From Neonectria sp. B-13 (lineage: Eukaryota > Ascomycota > Sordariomycetes > Hypocreales > Nectriaceae): a stretch of DNA of 64,000 nucleotides. Under the pieces are notes generated by a model. That model made no database searches. It was not told where the DNA came from and saw nothing but the letters and a program-made list of their open reading frames with translations. The position numbers and the translations under genes are program-made. The stretch's first letter is position 1; every line of letters begins with the position of its first letter. Below, piece by piece: positions 21,469 through 33,531 of the stretch. The stretch is taken from the NCBI GenBank assembly GCA_002682825.1, contig NOKP01000008.1, positions 1 through 64,000 on the forward strand. Direction: 5' to 3'.

Positions 21469-22086
21469 TTAGGTGTTTCGAGTCTGATTATTTCGATGTT
21501 GGCCTAATTGATGTCCGCATTACAGATATCAGCAACCTGAATAGCGTAATATACTACTAGTTAATTGGACACTTGTGGGCGTCACTTTAGGAACAACCAT
21601 CCACGAAGCGACAGTTAAAACTCGTCTGTTTGTTCGGATGGGCCGTTCTCCCTTGCGGAACTGCCACTTTAAACAGTTATATGGTTAGTTTTAAGGCTTG
21701 TACTCCTGCCTTTTGTTGACATACGTGATATGCTTGATAGAACATAATTAACTCAAAAAGAAAGGGACAACATTAAATAGCCCCTTCCTATAAGCTAGGT
21801 ATCTTTCAACAGTATTAAAAGTACTTTCGCTTCGGTAAAGTATTACATTTCTAAGTATTTATCATATAGTTAGCATTGCTTGAGAGCGTACAAAACTATC
21901 TCGCCGCTGACTCACACCGCACTGAAACGCTATCGCTGGCAGAACTGCGCCACTAACTTAGCACAGCCCCCAAGACTGGATGAGAAAAACAGATCTGGAC
22001 GAGGAAAACAGATTACCTGAGGGATTCTAGTCTTCAGTTACCACACTCCAATTAGCAGCACAGCGTTCACAGCGGGATCGTGCACA
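21469..22086. other. Intergenic, AT-rich
   Basis: No coding signal. It is AT-rich between about 21480 and 21900 and contains the promoter of the following F-box gene. Confidence 0.45.
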
Positions 22087-23652
22087 ATGTCTTTGCAGCT
22101 AATGCCGACGGAGCTCCAATGCTCCATCATCCGTCTCCTCGATCCCATCAGCCTCATCTTAATCAGCCATACCAGTACCCATTTTCGCCGCCTTGTCAAA
22201 CCAGAGAAGAAGCACTTCGCAGAGCGACTGCTCGCCCTGGAGAGCTTAGTCGAGTATGGAGGCGTCACCCCAATCTTCCGGTCCTGCGACAACAACCTGA
22301 ATCCAGAATGGACGGATGCGCGATGGAGCGGGATGCGATGGGCCTGCACCAACTGCCTCCGCCTCTTACCCCATGGACATTTCGATAACCACTCGATTCT
22401 GAGACTTGGATATCGAAAGCCCATTCCTGGATCTGCCGCAGCGAACCTGATCACTACTTGGGAGCCTGCAAAAACCTCGAAGGCTCGTCGGCAGGATCGG
22501 AAATCCAAAGACGCCCTTACCGATGAGAGAAAGCTCCGAGAACGATATTCGATTTGTATTACATTCGGTCAGGGCACAGCACCGTACAATTACGGGCCCA
22601 TGCTCGACATGCTTCATGTACTTAGAAGATGCGGCATTGTGGGACCCCACGGTGTGAGTCAACAAATCGAGTGGGAAGAGATGACAATGTCTGAGAAGCT
22701 CCGGGTGCTTGGGGACCACGCACTTTCCATCGAATTTGATCGCTGCGGCAGGAAGCGCTTTCTCCGCAGGTGTAATGAGTGCCGATATGTACAAGGCCAG
22801 CTTGCGCCACGACTCAATGGATATGGTGGCACATCGAAGCTACCTATTGTGCCAAGCCGACGGGTTGTGTTTGGGACTCATTTAGACCGTCTCTTTCCTG
22901 GATTTTCGGACAACTTGGAGAACAAACGACCATCATTTGATCCGCCAATGATCCGCATCTACCGAGAGAACGCACACGACCAGCTTTGGACCATGTATAT
23001 GGCCCGATGCCCTGGATGCGCCCGCTGGCAAGAGCTGCGAGAGTTCCGTATCAGTGGGGAGTACCAACACTGGAAGCCCGTTATGGGTACAGAGGTTCGT
23101 GAGGCAAGTAAGACTTGGGACGACAGAGAGATAACTGAAAGCCTCCTGAACGAGTCATTGTGCAATGCTTGCTTTGCGCAGGCCAATGGCCGCTCCGAGC
23201 TGAACAAGGTGCTTCTCACTTGGATCAAGCACCTTATCGAACTCCAGCTTCTTCTCCTAGGCAAGCAGCTAAAAAGTGGCTGGTGCGAGTTGCAATCGAT
23301 GTGGAAGATCGGAGTACCCAAACAATACCAAGCCGAAGTAAGGCACCTCCTGAGGCACCCTACGAAGCTGTTCAACGATTTTTATAACGCACTTAGCTAC
23401 GCCGATATAGCGTTGCTGAGGCTTCGTCACATGCAATGGAAGGAGATATGGGACCGGATGAAGAAAAACGACGATGATAAGTGGATCGACGAGGATATGG
23501 ATGTATGGTATGATGAGTGGATGTGCAATTTTGACGATAGTGAGGCCCATTGGAAGTGGTTGCTGGCGTGCAAGGAGGAGCTGGAGAAAAAGCCTGATGC
23601 TCTTGCAGAGTGGGCCTTAACCAGAGAGAAGTTATTTTTAGATGGAAGATAA
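22087..23652 (+). CDS. F-box protein with paired-cysteine (zinc-binding-like) motifs
   Basis: A single-exon protein of 521 residues. A minimal F-box is at the very N-terminus (LMPTELQCSIIRLLDPISLILISH). Four CxxC pairs follow: CTNC near residue 95, CNEC near 231, CPGC near 309 and CNAC near 360, with RRCNECRYVQG resembling a treble-clef half-site. The spacing suggests one or two structural zinc sites. Aromatic/charged helical sequence fills the C-terminus (WKEIWDRMKK, then WKWLLACKEEL). The architecture matches a common expanded fungal F-box family without a known substrate. It shares its layout, though not detailed sequence, with the gene at 59755-61446. Confidence 0.78.
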   Translation: MSLQLMPTELQCSIIRLLDPISLILISHTSTHFRRLVKPEKKHFAERLLALESLVEYGGVTPIFRSCDNNLNPEWTDARWSGMRWACTNCLRLLPHGHFDNHSILRLGYRKPIPGSAAANLITTWEPAKTSKARRQDRKSKDALTDERKLRERYSICITFGQGTAPYNYGPMLDMLHVLRRCGIVGPHGVSQQIEWEEMTMSEKLRVLGDHALSIEFDRCGRKRFLRRCNECRYVQGQLAPRLNGYGGTSKLPIVPSRRVVFGTHLDRLFPGFSDNLENKRPSFDPPMIRIYRENAHDQLWTMYMARCPGCARWQELREFRISGEYQHWKPVMGTEVREASKTWDDREITESLLNESLCNACFAQANGRSELNKVLLTWIKHLIELQLLLLGKQLKSGWCELQSMWKIGVPKQYQAEVRHLLRHPTKLFNDFYNALSYADIALLRLRHMQWKEIWDRMKKNDDDKWIDEDMDVWYDEWMCNFDDSEAHWKWLLACKEELEKKPDALAEWALTREKLFLDGR

Positions 23653-25873
23653 TTGGCGATGAGTGTTTATTAAGTCTTGACAATCCAACAAGTTTTCTTC
23701 ACACCAACAGTATGAGTATCCCAGCAGGGCTCAAGCTATGGCTTCCTGCGTGATACTTGACAGTGAGACCTATCTTAGCTCTTATGGATTTACACAAACA
23801 CATTGACCCAAGAAGGCAGCTTGAGGTATAAGACCGGCAGCTAGCTATAAGCTGCATTCCTGGCTCCCTCTAGCACATACGACCATAGCTCTTAGAGAAT
23901 ACTGGATCCCGTCCGCTCTCCTCAAGTCAACCTGAGAAGCGGCGAATTAGTACTCGGGTCGGTGACGACCGGGGAATCCTCGCTGTTGTATGTTTTTTTG
24001 CTTCTATTCCAACATCAGAAATGTCTAATACATCATTTGCCCTGTGTCGTTACTCAAGATTTCAGTAAACTGCTTGAAACTGGAACAGCCCGACCATTGC
24101 CTCCATTCGTGACTAGATTAATAAATTAAAAGCTATAATAATAAACATCCCCACGAGTAGTGACTGTTTTATTTTTTGGTACTGCATCCTTACTGCGTAT
24201 GGTTTGTTGGCGAGCTATGTTCTCGTGATTATGAACCAGGAGATGGACCAAAACCCCCTCCTATCACTTCCGCCGTGAACAACAAGTGTACCTACCCAGT
24301 CGTAAATGACTGCCATCTTGAGACGGTCCACCTGAAAAGTTGGGCCCCACTATGCGAAAGGGCTAGGGGAGAGGAGGGCTGGAAGGGACATCGAGATAAT
24401 GATCAGATGATAACCAGCAGTAGCCAATCTCATAAGCCACCGAACAGTCACGACATAGCGTGTGCTGCACGCTGAGAGCTTCCACAGCTGAGTTAAACCT
24501 TATGCGCTTTTTCAGCCGTCAGATCATCTGTCACCAGAATGCGTGAACGCCAACTACACTCGCTTATTCAGGTTTCCACATTAATTAGACTGAGAGAACT
24601 GTCAATCACATTTGAAGGTGACGAGCCTTGATTGGTCTGGCTTTTTAGGAGCCGCATGAGAAACCTAATCACCGTTTGGCACGCTACAACTCCTCAATTC
24701 TCGTGACAGGGTGGCGCAACTTGGCTGTCAACTCACCCTAGTGCTGGGCCCAGGTATCCATCCATTCGACTTGACCAAGATGCAGGGATCGGCCGCGGTG
24801 GAGGCGCTTCTAGGTGTTGATTAGAATTGCGACTGTGTACCCCCCTGGCAGCTATATCAATGTTGTTTGGAAGAGCTGTGTAGGGACTGACGTTTGATGG
24901 TCTGGTACGCAAGCCGTTGCTAAGTCACCGGTCGGAGACACTTTCAAAGGCCTGTTGTATTGGAATTTCACCGGAAATAAAACCTGACACATAACCCGAG
25001 CTCATAATAATGATAGCTGACAAGTCCTTGCCGAGGAAATTGGTCGAGATGAAAGCAGCAGACGCACTGGTGAGTGGAGGATATCGATGCAATGGCTTAA
25101 ACCTTGTTGAGACTGTCTCACACACATTTATTCCTTTCAGACTCGATCCGGTCTGCTTGATCCATATTCTACCCAGGCTTCTGCTTTAAGCCTGTATACA
25201 GTGCGTCTACGATCTTGTGCGATGTTTGATGGAGGAAAGTTGAGTAATTCTCGCCTTGACAAGGAGAAAGCGACTGAATGAAGCTGGCTTTACAGGCGAA
25301 CTGGACAGATTGAATCAACCACTTCAATCGGGACACCCGGGACGATGCGGTCAGAGAAAGCTCTAGTGGGACCTGGCCGAGTGCCGAGATCGAGGGACTA
25401 TGATTTAGTACTCCTCTTGCTGTTACAAAAGGAAACCAAAGTTGGCCTATCAAATGGCAGCGATGTCCACCACGAGGCGCCTTAGAGTTATAACGTGGCT
25501 GACTTCCAATGGCACCCACTTCCATCGCTTCAATCAAGGCGGTTAGTTCCCTAGCTGCGGAGAAATTAACGTTTCGAGACGCATGGGTATCTGGGGGAGC
25601 TGAACTTCTGGGCGTTCAAAGGCCGTCAGTGGAGGTATGTGGCGTCCAAGGACCACGCGGTATCAGTTCATTCGTCTAATCGCGACATTGACTGTAAGCA
25701 TGTGAGACGTGAATCCTACCAAGCGATGACATGCATAAGTAAGGTGATTGCTGATCGACATTAACTTCCTTTCTACCCTTCTATCGCCTCATACTCCTGA
25801 AGATCAACTTCAGATCATCCTAATAGTCAACGCCAAACACAAATCCCTACACAACGTTTACCCATCCTAAAAC
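23653..25873. other. Large intergenic region, no supported gene
   Basis: About 2.2 kb. Frames of up to about 120 codons on either strand (for example 25169-25537) lack motifs and splice logic. The last 150 bases form the pyrimidine-rich leader and promoter of the MARVEL-like gene. Confidence 0.55.
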
Positions 25874-26660
25874 ATGGCTTATCGTGAGCATGGCGGTGCG
25901 CACAAAGTGTGTTCAGTCATACTTCGCCTTGGCCAGTTTTCCTCCGGTGTGATTGTCATCGGAATTCTTTCACGCTTTGCCTACCTTCTCAGCATTCCAC
26001 AGGCTCACGCCGATAGTGAGATTGTCTACGCAATGGTCGTCGCAGGCCTTACCATCGCTTACTCCATCTTATTTTGTGTGCCGTTTGATGCTCTTTTCAT
26101 GAGCTTCCCAGTCGACTTTATAATGTGGATCATGTGGCTTGTTGCCTTCGGCCTGCTTGCGTCGAAGTCAGACGGTGGGAGCTGTTCTTCTAACTGGTAT
26201 AACAACTACTGGGGCTACTACTGGGGTCGCTACTGGACCGTCGGAAGTGTTGGAAATGTCAACCAAGCTACCATCAACCGAGCAGGCTGTAGCCAGTGGA
26301 GAACGGTACTATCCTTTTCGTTCATTGCCTCGTTTGCCTTCCTCCTCAGTGGCATTCTCGTTAGTATCACCCATCCTTCTGAAAGTTGACATGTTGGCTA
26401 AACTATGATTAGGGGATATACGTCTTCCGCAAGTATGTCAAGGTCAAGGAGACAGCTGAGGTCGTCAAGAGACAGGCTGGCAAGCTATCTGGGTGAGTCA
26501 ATAATTGAAATACTACTCTAGACTTGGTACTGATTACATATTTTTTAGACGCAGAAGCCAGCCAGATGGCCTGGATCAGGAGAGAGGGGCTGATTATGAA
26601 AGGACGGCTGCCAACGGGGGCCCGAAGCCAGAAATGCAAAGCGCTGGGGGCGCTGTATGA
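25874..26660 (+). CDS. MARVEL-like four-helix membrane protein
   Basis: Three exons (25874-26359, 26413-26492, 26549-26660; introns 53 and 56 nt with gttagt and gtgagt donors) give 225 residues. Four hydrophobic segments are visible: residues about 13-36 (LGQFSSGVIVIGILSRFAYLL), about 51-70 (AMVVAGLTIAYSILFCVPF), about 74-94 (FPVDFIMWIMWLVAFGLLA) and about 142-164 (VLSFSFIASFAFLLSGIL). The third loop holds a Trp/Tyr/Asn-rich stretch (NWYNNYWGYYWGRYW) typical of fungal MARVEL proteins. A basic cytosolic tail follows (YVFRKYVKVKE, RRSQPDG). MARVEL proteins organise membrane microdomains, eisosomes and vesicle traffic; the specific role here is unknown. Start chosen as the first ATG after a pyrimidine-rich leader. 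Confidence 0.82.
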
Positions 26661-26867
26661 GGCTAGATCTTGTGATCATTACCCTCTGAGCTCATGAGAT
26701 AGCATCAATAATATTACTAATACGAGAATGACTGGAATGGTCTTCTGTAGTGAGAAAGAGTAGCGGCTGGTTCGATGATGGATTACTTGGGGTCTGCGAA
26801 CTCTTGTTCTGTCTGCCATATACCATCTTGCACCTACCCGAGATAGACGGGAGAAGTCAATATATAT
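26661..26867. terminator. Convergent 3' flank
   Basis: A short space between the convergent MARVEL-like and STAND-type genes. It must contain both polyadenylation regions. No defined signal is asserted. Confidence 0.35.
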
Positions 26868-29072
26868 TCATTTATCAAAACTCAGACGATACAAGTCCAT
26901 ATCATCGACCCAGGATCCTGGAATATTCAGTGGTGGATTCTCGATTAGTTCCCAGAAATCAGCAGCAAATTCCATCGTTGGGTAATCCCAAATAAATGCC
27001 CAGTCTGTTGGTGTCGGTCCATAAGTGAAGCTCTGTAGCCTGAGATGATGCATTTGGTAGTATTCAACCTCTTCGAAACACCTGTCCCGCCACCCCCAAA
27101 AAATGCCTTCAAGCAATATGCCATTGAAATGAGGCGGCCACTCTAAGGAGCTGATACTGTCAAGGATGTTCTTCTCAGCCTTCCCGTATTGATTGAGGTC
27201 AACACCGACAATTCTCAGGTCTTCTAACCACGTACGGAGTTCATGGTTTATATGACGAATTCGTCCTTTTAGATCCATCTTCCGAAGAGGTGCTGATGAA
27301 TTTACCGCAGCGATCAAGACAAAGAACGTAGTCCCCATTGGCTTCCCCAATAGGTTGGTCCTGGCGAGCCGGTTGGTGAGCAAGTCGTGTTCAAGGATTA
27401 GATCCAACGGACCTTGTTCAAAGCTTAAGGATTTTGTTAGAGCAACTGTATCTCTGCGCAATGCCCTCCAACCATTCTGTTGTGCTTTGTAATTTTGGGT
27501 AATGATGCTGATTGCGGAACACATCGCAACTATGACAGCAAGGGAAATGCCGTGTTGTTGAAGCTCTCGCACATCATCGGCGACAAGTATTCCGGTTGGT
27601 TGAAGGAATAGACGCAGTGAATCCGGACTCGCCCAAAAAATATCAAAGCGCTTGAGGCGCTCGCACGCTGGTAAGGCATAGTGACCAGGCGATATCTGTG
27701 GCAACATCAAGCGCAGCACATTTGGCTTTCGTGCACATACCTTCTTCGACTCATTTACTACCAGCTTCCAACAAAACGAACTCGAGTACTTTTCCTCGTC
27801 AAATGCGCCGTTCTCGAGAAGAAAGTTGAAATACTCCTCGGTATCTGTGAGGGAATTGTATGCGATCGAGTAGGTAATATTGTACGCGAATATCCCGGAA
27901 CTCTGCCAATCAGTGTTCAAGGAATGGGCCCCTAACTGCATGAGATCTTTCATCACGTAGAGTTGCCCAGCATGGGAAGCGACCTTATTACGGGTTACTA
28001 ATGGAAGCAACTAGGGGCAGCATAGGTAAATACCTCAAACAAACTGTTACCATATTGGTTCCGATCGAATGGGGAGGCGGCACCTTGGCGATAAAGAGTG
28101 AGCATTTTGTCCCAATGACCCTGTTTAGCATATTCGAAGATAGGAGATTCGGCCGGGACAACAGAGTATGCTCGAAGATTTATGGCTAGTCCTGGCGAGA
28201 TAGATATTTCCCACGCTTTGTTTGTGATCCATCTAGGAAACTGAATCCGGGCAAGGTGTTCTGGGAGTTATTAGCACAATTCGTCTTTCTGTTGAACTAA
28301 AAAGTAGCTCAAATTAGGAACTAACCTGGAGAAGTTCGGCCCAACACGTCATCTTGTTCTGAATCCCGGGAGGAGTAGACAAAACTACCGAGAAAAGATG
28401 GTTGCTTCCATGGTAACTGTAGGCTGTTTTTCGAGCCTGAAGAGCTCGAGACCTGTCGACTAGGCTTGCTGTTACTCGCTCCCTGGATACTTTGTGGTGG
28501 TTTTTGGTGATTTTCAGAGTCCAGTTTTGATTAATGTCGATCTCCGCAGACAAGAGGCACTGCACAATGGCTTTGGGCTGGAGCCTCAGGATGGCTCTGT
28601 AAGTTGTCAGTGACTCTACATCACTTTTTAGAACGCCGAATACTTACATTGTGTGTAGCTGCTGCGCGAGAATCAACAGCTGAATGGCCCATTCTAGTTT
28701 CTTCTCATATTTGGACACAATTTCTTTCTTCAGCACGACCTTGAGCCTGGCTGCATTCCTCCGGAATCCTCTGACTGACTCGATATTACGAGATAGATCC
28801 TCGATGACAAAAGTCAACTCGTCGATTGCGTTCTGGCAATACGATAAGCTCAAAGTAGCGGCGCTGTTGCCTGACAAGGCAGACCCGTTCTTGAAATCTC
28901 TATCGATTTCGACGACAACGGGGATGAGAACATTAAGACGAGCAAGAATGTCTCCAATCGCTTCAGGCACATCGTTCACTTCGTTCCAGAGTCTTTTCAA
29001 TCGGAATAGGCCGCTGGTGACTTTGTCGGCAACCTCGAGCAGGGTGAAGCTGCTGGCGACCAGACCGATCAC
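26868..29072 (-). CDS. HeLo-like/STAND-type N-terminal domain protein with ankyrin-like region
   Basis: Best model, 5' end unresolved: exons about 29072-28648, 28596-28326, 28240-28051 and 27997-26868 (introns 51, 85 and 53 nt). The first part (VIGLVASSFTLLEVADKVTS, then LFRLKRLWNEV) resembles the fungal N-terminal domain of STAND/NLR-like proteins, a helical bundle used in incompatibility and cell-death signalling. The middle has the family signature AWEISISPGLAINLRAYSVV ... GAASPFDR, seen upstream of ankyrin repeats in many fungal proteins; the last exon contains GQLYVMKDLMQLGAH, an ankyrin-like helix pair, then unassigned sequence. No ATG lies in frame at the 5' end, so a short first exon is probably missing (the frame is open from about 29100). 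No NACHT/NB-ARC ATPase is visible. Gene integrity is discussed in the findings. Confidence 0.62.
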
Positions 29073-30962
29073 TTCGGATGGCGGGCTTAGTGAAGCTGGG
29101 TTGGACTCTGATCAGAGAATGTGTTGCATCACGAAGGAACAAACTGCAGAAGTCGGTGTTGAAAATAGAGAAACGGGAGAGAGCCGATCGCCAGTGCAGT
29201 CGGACGCAGCCTGATAAATGAGGGACTTCACACTGCCACATCACCTCACATGATGACGCAGCAGTTGGCTTACTTATTGGCCCCTAGCTTGCATTTCTGC
29301 ATGCTGAGCCACGCGAAATCTGCCTGGTCAACAGCATAACGAACAATCTGGTCCATCCGAACAACCTAGTGTGCGTTGAGCTCACCGAAGGATGCAAAAG
29401 CGCGACCGAAGCTAAACCAACTGATTGCTGTGATATCAATCATTATAGAGCAGTTTTATGGGTCTATCAACTCATTGCTAACTGTGCTACTTAACTCATG
29501 GGGATACTTTGGCCTGGAGAAACGGTCTGATCTGTATTGATTAATTAAGCCTAGGTGTGAGAAAGTGTCAAGTTAAACATACGACCTCATATGCATATTT
29601 GTTCAATTCAGTACCAGATTCCGTCAAACGGCGAGCTTGCATTGCAGCGGAGCGTAGTTGGCCCACAATGCAGAGTTTCCGCAGGTCGCCTGCTAGTAGC
29701 AATATCTTTTTATGCCGTACCTTGAGTCCTATGGCTGAAATGACGTTCCTAGAGAGTGACTTCCAATTCCATTTCACTTGAGGTTAATTTGGCCATCTCC
29801 ATAACCGTGTGGCGTGACTGGCTAGAAATGTAATCTGATTTGCCTTCCGGATTTTGGCGATCTCAAACTCATTTTTAACCACGCGAGCCCCTTCAAGAGC
29901 ATGCTTCAAGACAAAAAAAAAAACATTCTGAATGTCGACTCTGACATCTGGGGACCCTGGTCCGCCGGGAAGTTTGGTAGCATAGCATTGAAAGCAGGAA
30001 GAGCGCAGAACTGACATCTATCGGATGACCTCTCTGTGATAGATATGCGGAACTAAGAGGGTATATTTTGTTGGTTGACTCTTGTATGTAAAACATTGGT
30101 CGTTCAGGTGGCAGTCAGTCCGATATTGGGAATATTGACGATGAGTGAAGCAAGTTAAACTGTTAGGATACGCTTGCAGGCGAAGTGGTCACTGACCGAC
30201 GTACAAAACAGCTTACGTTCATCACTGTCTTAAGCTATTTAGTCTGATGCCCCTCGAGATATGCGACTCCTTTTGCATTGGAGAGTTTGTTACGGATCGG
30301 CGAAACGCCCTGCTAGCGGAGTCATTCCCAGTTACTTCTCTTTGAGCATAGTCTCGTAGTCTTCAGCCATGGCCACGAGTCATTGCAGGAATGTGCAGCT
30401 GAAATTACCCACTGAGAATCGATTGAGAAGCCTTGGCACAGAGCCACCTAGACCAACACAAACATGAACAATCCATCGCCGAACTATGATTAGGCTAAAC
30501 CGAAGTTGGCCGATGAAATCTACCGACACATTTAAAGTAATTAGCCGCAGTGATGATCGTAGGACCTAGGCGTGATACAGCGTCGGAATACGACCACGGG
30601 CGTCGACGCCTAAGTGATAATGGTAGCGCCGGCCCTCAGCGGCTCATAGTTCCCCGAAGCCAGCGTCGGCAAACTAAAGACGGGGTCTAGTTGCGACCAA
30701 CAACGCGGGGAACTTACGATCCTGGGGGCTTGGCCTATCTGTTCGACCCCAGAGCACACATTGACGATGCGGAACCACGAAAAACACGCCTTAACAAGTC
30801 ACCCTAGCCCGAGATCATCTGAGGTTTAAGATACGGACCGAAATTTACAACGCTCTTACTCAAAGGGCATTCGCCTGGACGTTCATGAGATGACAAAGAA
30901 CGCTTGTTCACAGAACCATTACTACCTGCTGGTTCTCAACCGACTCCGAGTATCACTAATTA
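29073..30962. other. Intergenic, probable first exon of the STAND-type gene plus unassigned sequence
   Basis: The promoter and a likely short first exon of the STAND-type gene lie within the first few hundred bases. The remainder has only short frames on both strands; an A-run sits at about 29912-29923. No gene is supported. Confidence 0.45.
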
Positions 30963-33158
30963 TCATGAACCAACTCCAGAAGACACCCCTAGTCCTATAC
31001 GACCCTGCTTTATGAGCTCAGTGGCTTGAATGAAGAAGGAATCAATCCGCAACATCGTCGGTCGCAGTAACAACCTTGCAGCTACGTTTTCTGTAGCCCC
31101 AAGACGCTGCAATGACTGATGAAACTTCTCCAACAGTTGATAAGCTGCCTCAATGTCGTGGGGTTCAGAAGCAAGGAGGAATAGATAGATAAGGAAATTG
31201 CCACAGAGTATGAGCTGAGATCGGGCGTCTAAAGGTGTCAGGGCCTGATCGAATGTGGATGGGTGGCGACTTACGGCGAACCCAGAAACCGCTTAGCTCT
31301 TCTTCAGTGATGTCACTCATGAATGTCGTAAAGACTTTGAACTGCGCGAGCGCTACGGTGAGCCACTGTCGTAGATTGGAGCCGGGTGTGGCCTTTGCTT
31401 CTCTCGTTGCCGGGGACATGAGGCCCCGAAACAAGAGAACCTGGCTGGCATGGAACGATAGATGAAGCGGCCCTATTGGTGTTAGTAGAGACCTAAGCAA
31501 CCCGTAGGTCGAGCTTACCATTGCGTGGTGCGTCTGGTCCAACCGCAAGACACTGCGGAATCAGACTCGGCCAGTCTTTTAGCTTTCCACGCAGAGTGGC
31601 CAGCAGATTACGAGACTCTGGGCTACTCATATTTCGCTTCACTTGACTAACGACTTGTAAGAACCTCTCTGCGTGCGGGTGTGATGGAAAGAACCTACAA
31701 GCTGCTGTCTAGAATGGTTCTCAAGTTCCGAGAAATGTTAACCATCTCTAGGAAGCGAGCACCATCAGATACTTGAAACGCAATGCTTTCAGGGTCCACC
31801 ATATAGCGTAGCTCTTCAGGCACATCCTCGTCAAAACAGAGGTCGTCCAGGGTTGGCGGTGGAGTGTCGAAGGTCTCAGAGCCGATATGTGGTGGATTGC
31901 CATGGCACACGGCGGACCAACAGTCGGCGGCGTACGCAGCCCACCAGAGCTTCTTCCGAAGTCGTTTCTCCCACAGCGCTATGGACCAGGAGCTAGGATC
32001 CTGGTGGAGACCAATCATTTGCGCGCATGCTGTTGACTGTGATGCCAAGACCCAGGTGCTTGGCGTTTCGACGCTGTCAATACCCGGAGGCATGATGTGC
32101 GAGAGGAGCAGACATGCCTGGAGCTTGAATAGGTTGGGCGCCTCGAGTTCTCGCCGGATAGTCGTGTGGCAATGAATGAATATCTCGTGTTGTTCGAAGG
32201 GGCAAAGACCCTTGAGCGATGCATCGCGGTCCCAGAAGACGGAAGCCAACGCATACACGGCACCACGAAGTGAAGCCGGCATCTCCAGCTTGGCGATCGC
32301 GTATTGGCGCAGGAATCGGACCTTGGAGACGACCGGATAGGCCGGGTGAACGTACTTGAAGTACAAGCGTACCAAAGCCGGACCGTGAGGGTACACGATC
32401 GTCTCTATCGCATCTGACGCCTCCCGCATCGCGTGGTTGGTGTGGTCAGGGAACCCATTGAGCAGAAGCAGAAAGTGAACTGGATGGTGATGCGGTTGAG
32501 AGCTGCCATCGTAGACCTGGATGATGTTTGCATCGACCTCATCTTCCTCGCTGAGAAGAAAAGACCTGAACGAGTCTAGGAAGTAAGTATCTTGCTCGCT
32601 AGCCAACCCCATAGAATGCGATGTGCGCTCTTTGAGGTCTTCCAACGCGTGAGGAGCAGTCTCCGGTGGGCCTTGAGCGGACAACTGGAACGAAGCCGTG
32701 GCCTGCACATCCTCAGGGACTGGCGTCCGCACGAGGTCATCGTGAACTACTGCGACCGGCGCAAAGTTCTCATCCACACTCTGAAGCTCGGTGCTGGCGG
32801 GGGACGGAACGGCCTCGGAACTGTCCGGGCCGTTGGAGAGGGGCGAATCTTCCGGCGTCGTCCCACCGCGAGGCTCTGACGCCGCGAGAGCAGCAGAAGA
32901 TCGACATACCAAGCCTCGGCTGCTGCAGAAGAGGCCTATCCGGCAGGTCAGTCAAAGTGAGGTTTCCCGGGGCGGCGACGGCGGGTGCTCACATGGCGGT
33001 TTGTCGGATATCACGCAGGCCGTCTTGCGGCGGCGACAGGCGTCGCACGGTCGGTTTTTGCGGCTTCGAGGCTGTCTGGCATGGCCGAAGTTGCTTCTGA
33101 TAGTGTACTTGCGAGAGGAAATGCCTCCGGCCGCAGGCGAGTCGGTACGGGGCTCCAT
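30963..33158 (-). CDS. Zn2Cys6 regulator of the hydantoin/NCS1 cluster (possible frame break)
   Basis: Exon 1 (33158-32993) and exon 2 (from 32935; 57-nt intron) create a Zn2Cys6 binuclear cluster: CDACRRRKTAC, then a loop, PPC-LFC, then SRGLVC. The middle is a fungal-specific transcription-factor domain (GPALVRLYFKYVHPAYPVVS, SIALWEKRLRKKLWWAAYAA). Exons 4 and 5 (31472-31275, 31228-30963; 46-nt introns) finish the protein. The C-terminal parts resemble DAL81/UGA35-type regulators of nitrogen catabolism. Exon 2 ends around 31699 with ILDSS and then a stop; the next frame reads FFPSHPHAERFLQVV, which looks coding. Joining them needs a 34-nt intron (31698-31665) that removes most of that stretch, or a frameshift. 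It lies downstream of, and in the same orientation as, the NCS1 permease. It may regulate the permease and hydantoinase. Confidence 0.72.
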
Positions 33159-33531
33159 GCTGGCGGACTCCAATTCGTTGACGATGTGAAAGGGAGTTGA
33201 CCGAGACTTCGGCGGAGTTGGCGCCAGGTTGGCCGACGGAGTTTGCCGACATCGGCTATCTCGGGCCTGGGACGATTTGTAACGCGAACCGGGGTACGAA
33301 TCCGGGGGATATTTTTACTGAGTCACGAACGTTTCTAGTCAATAATATGCGTTCATAGCTATTGAACGAGAGTTATTCCGGTTGATGGTTTGGTCACATT
33401 GTGGAAAGAGAAGCATAAAGGCCAAGTGCGCTGAGAACCAGATTGTTCCTTCTATTAGATTGATAATTGCTAAATATGCGCCCTTGAAATGAAAATGAGG
33501 AGACTGATCATGAAATATAGCATCAACTCGT

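Noticed and set aside
25169..25537. - strand 122-codon frame
   Set aside because: No motif and no compositional or splice evidence; left as intergenic.
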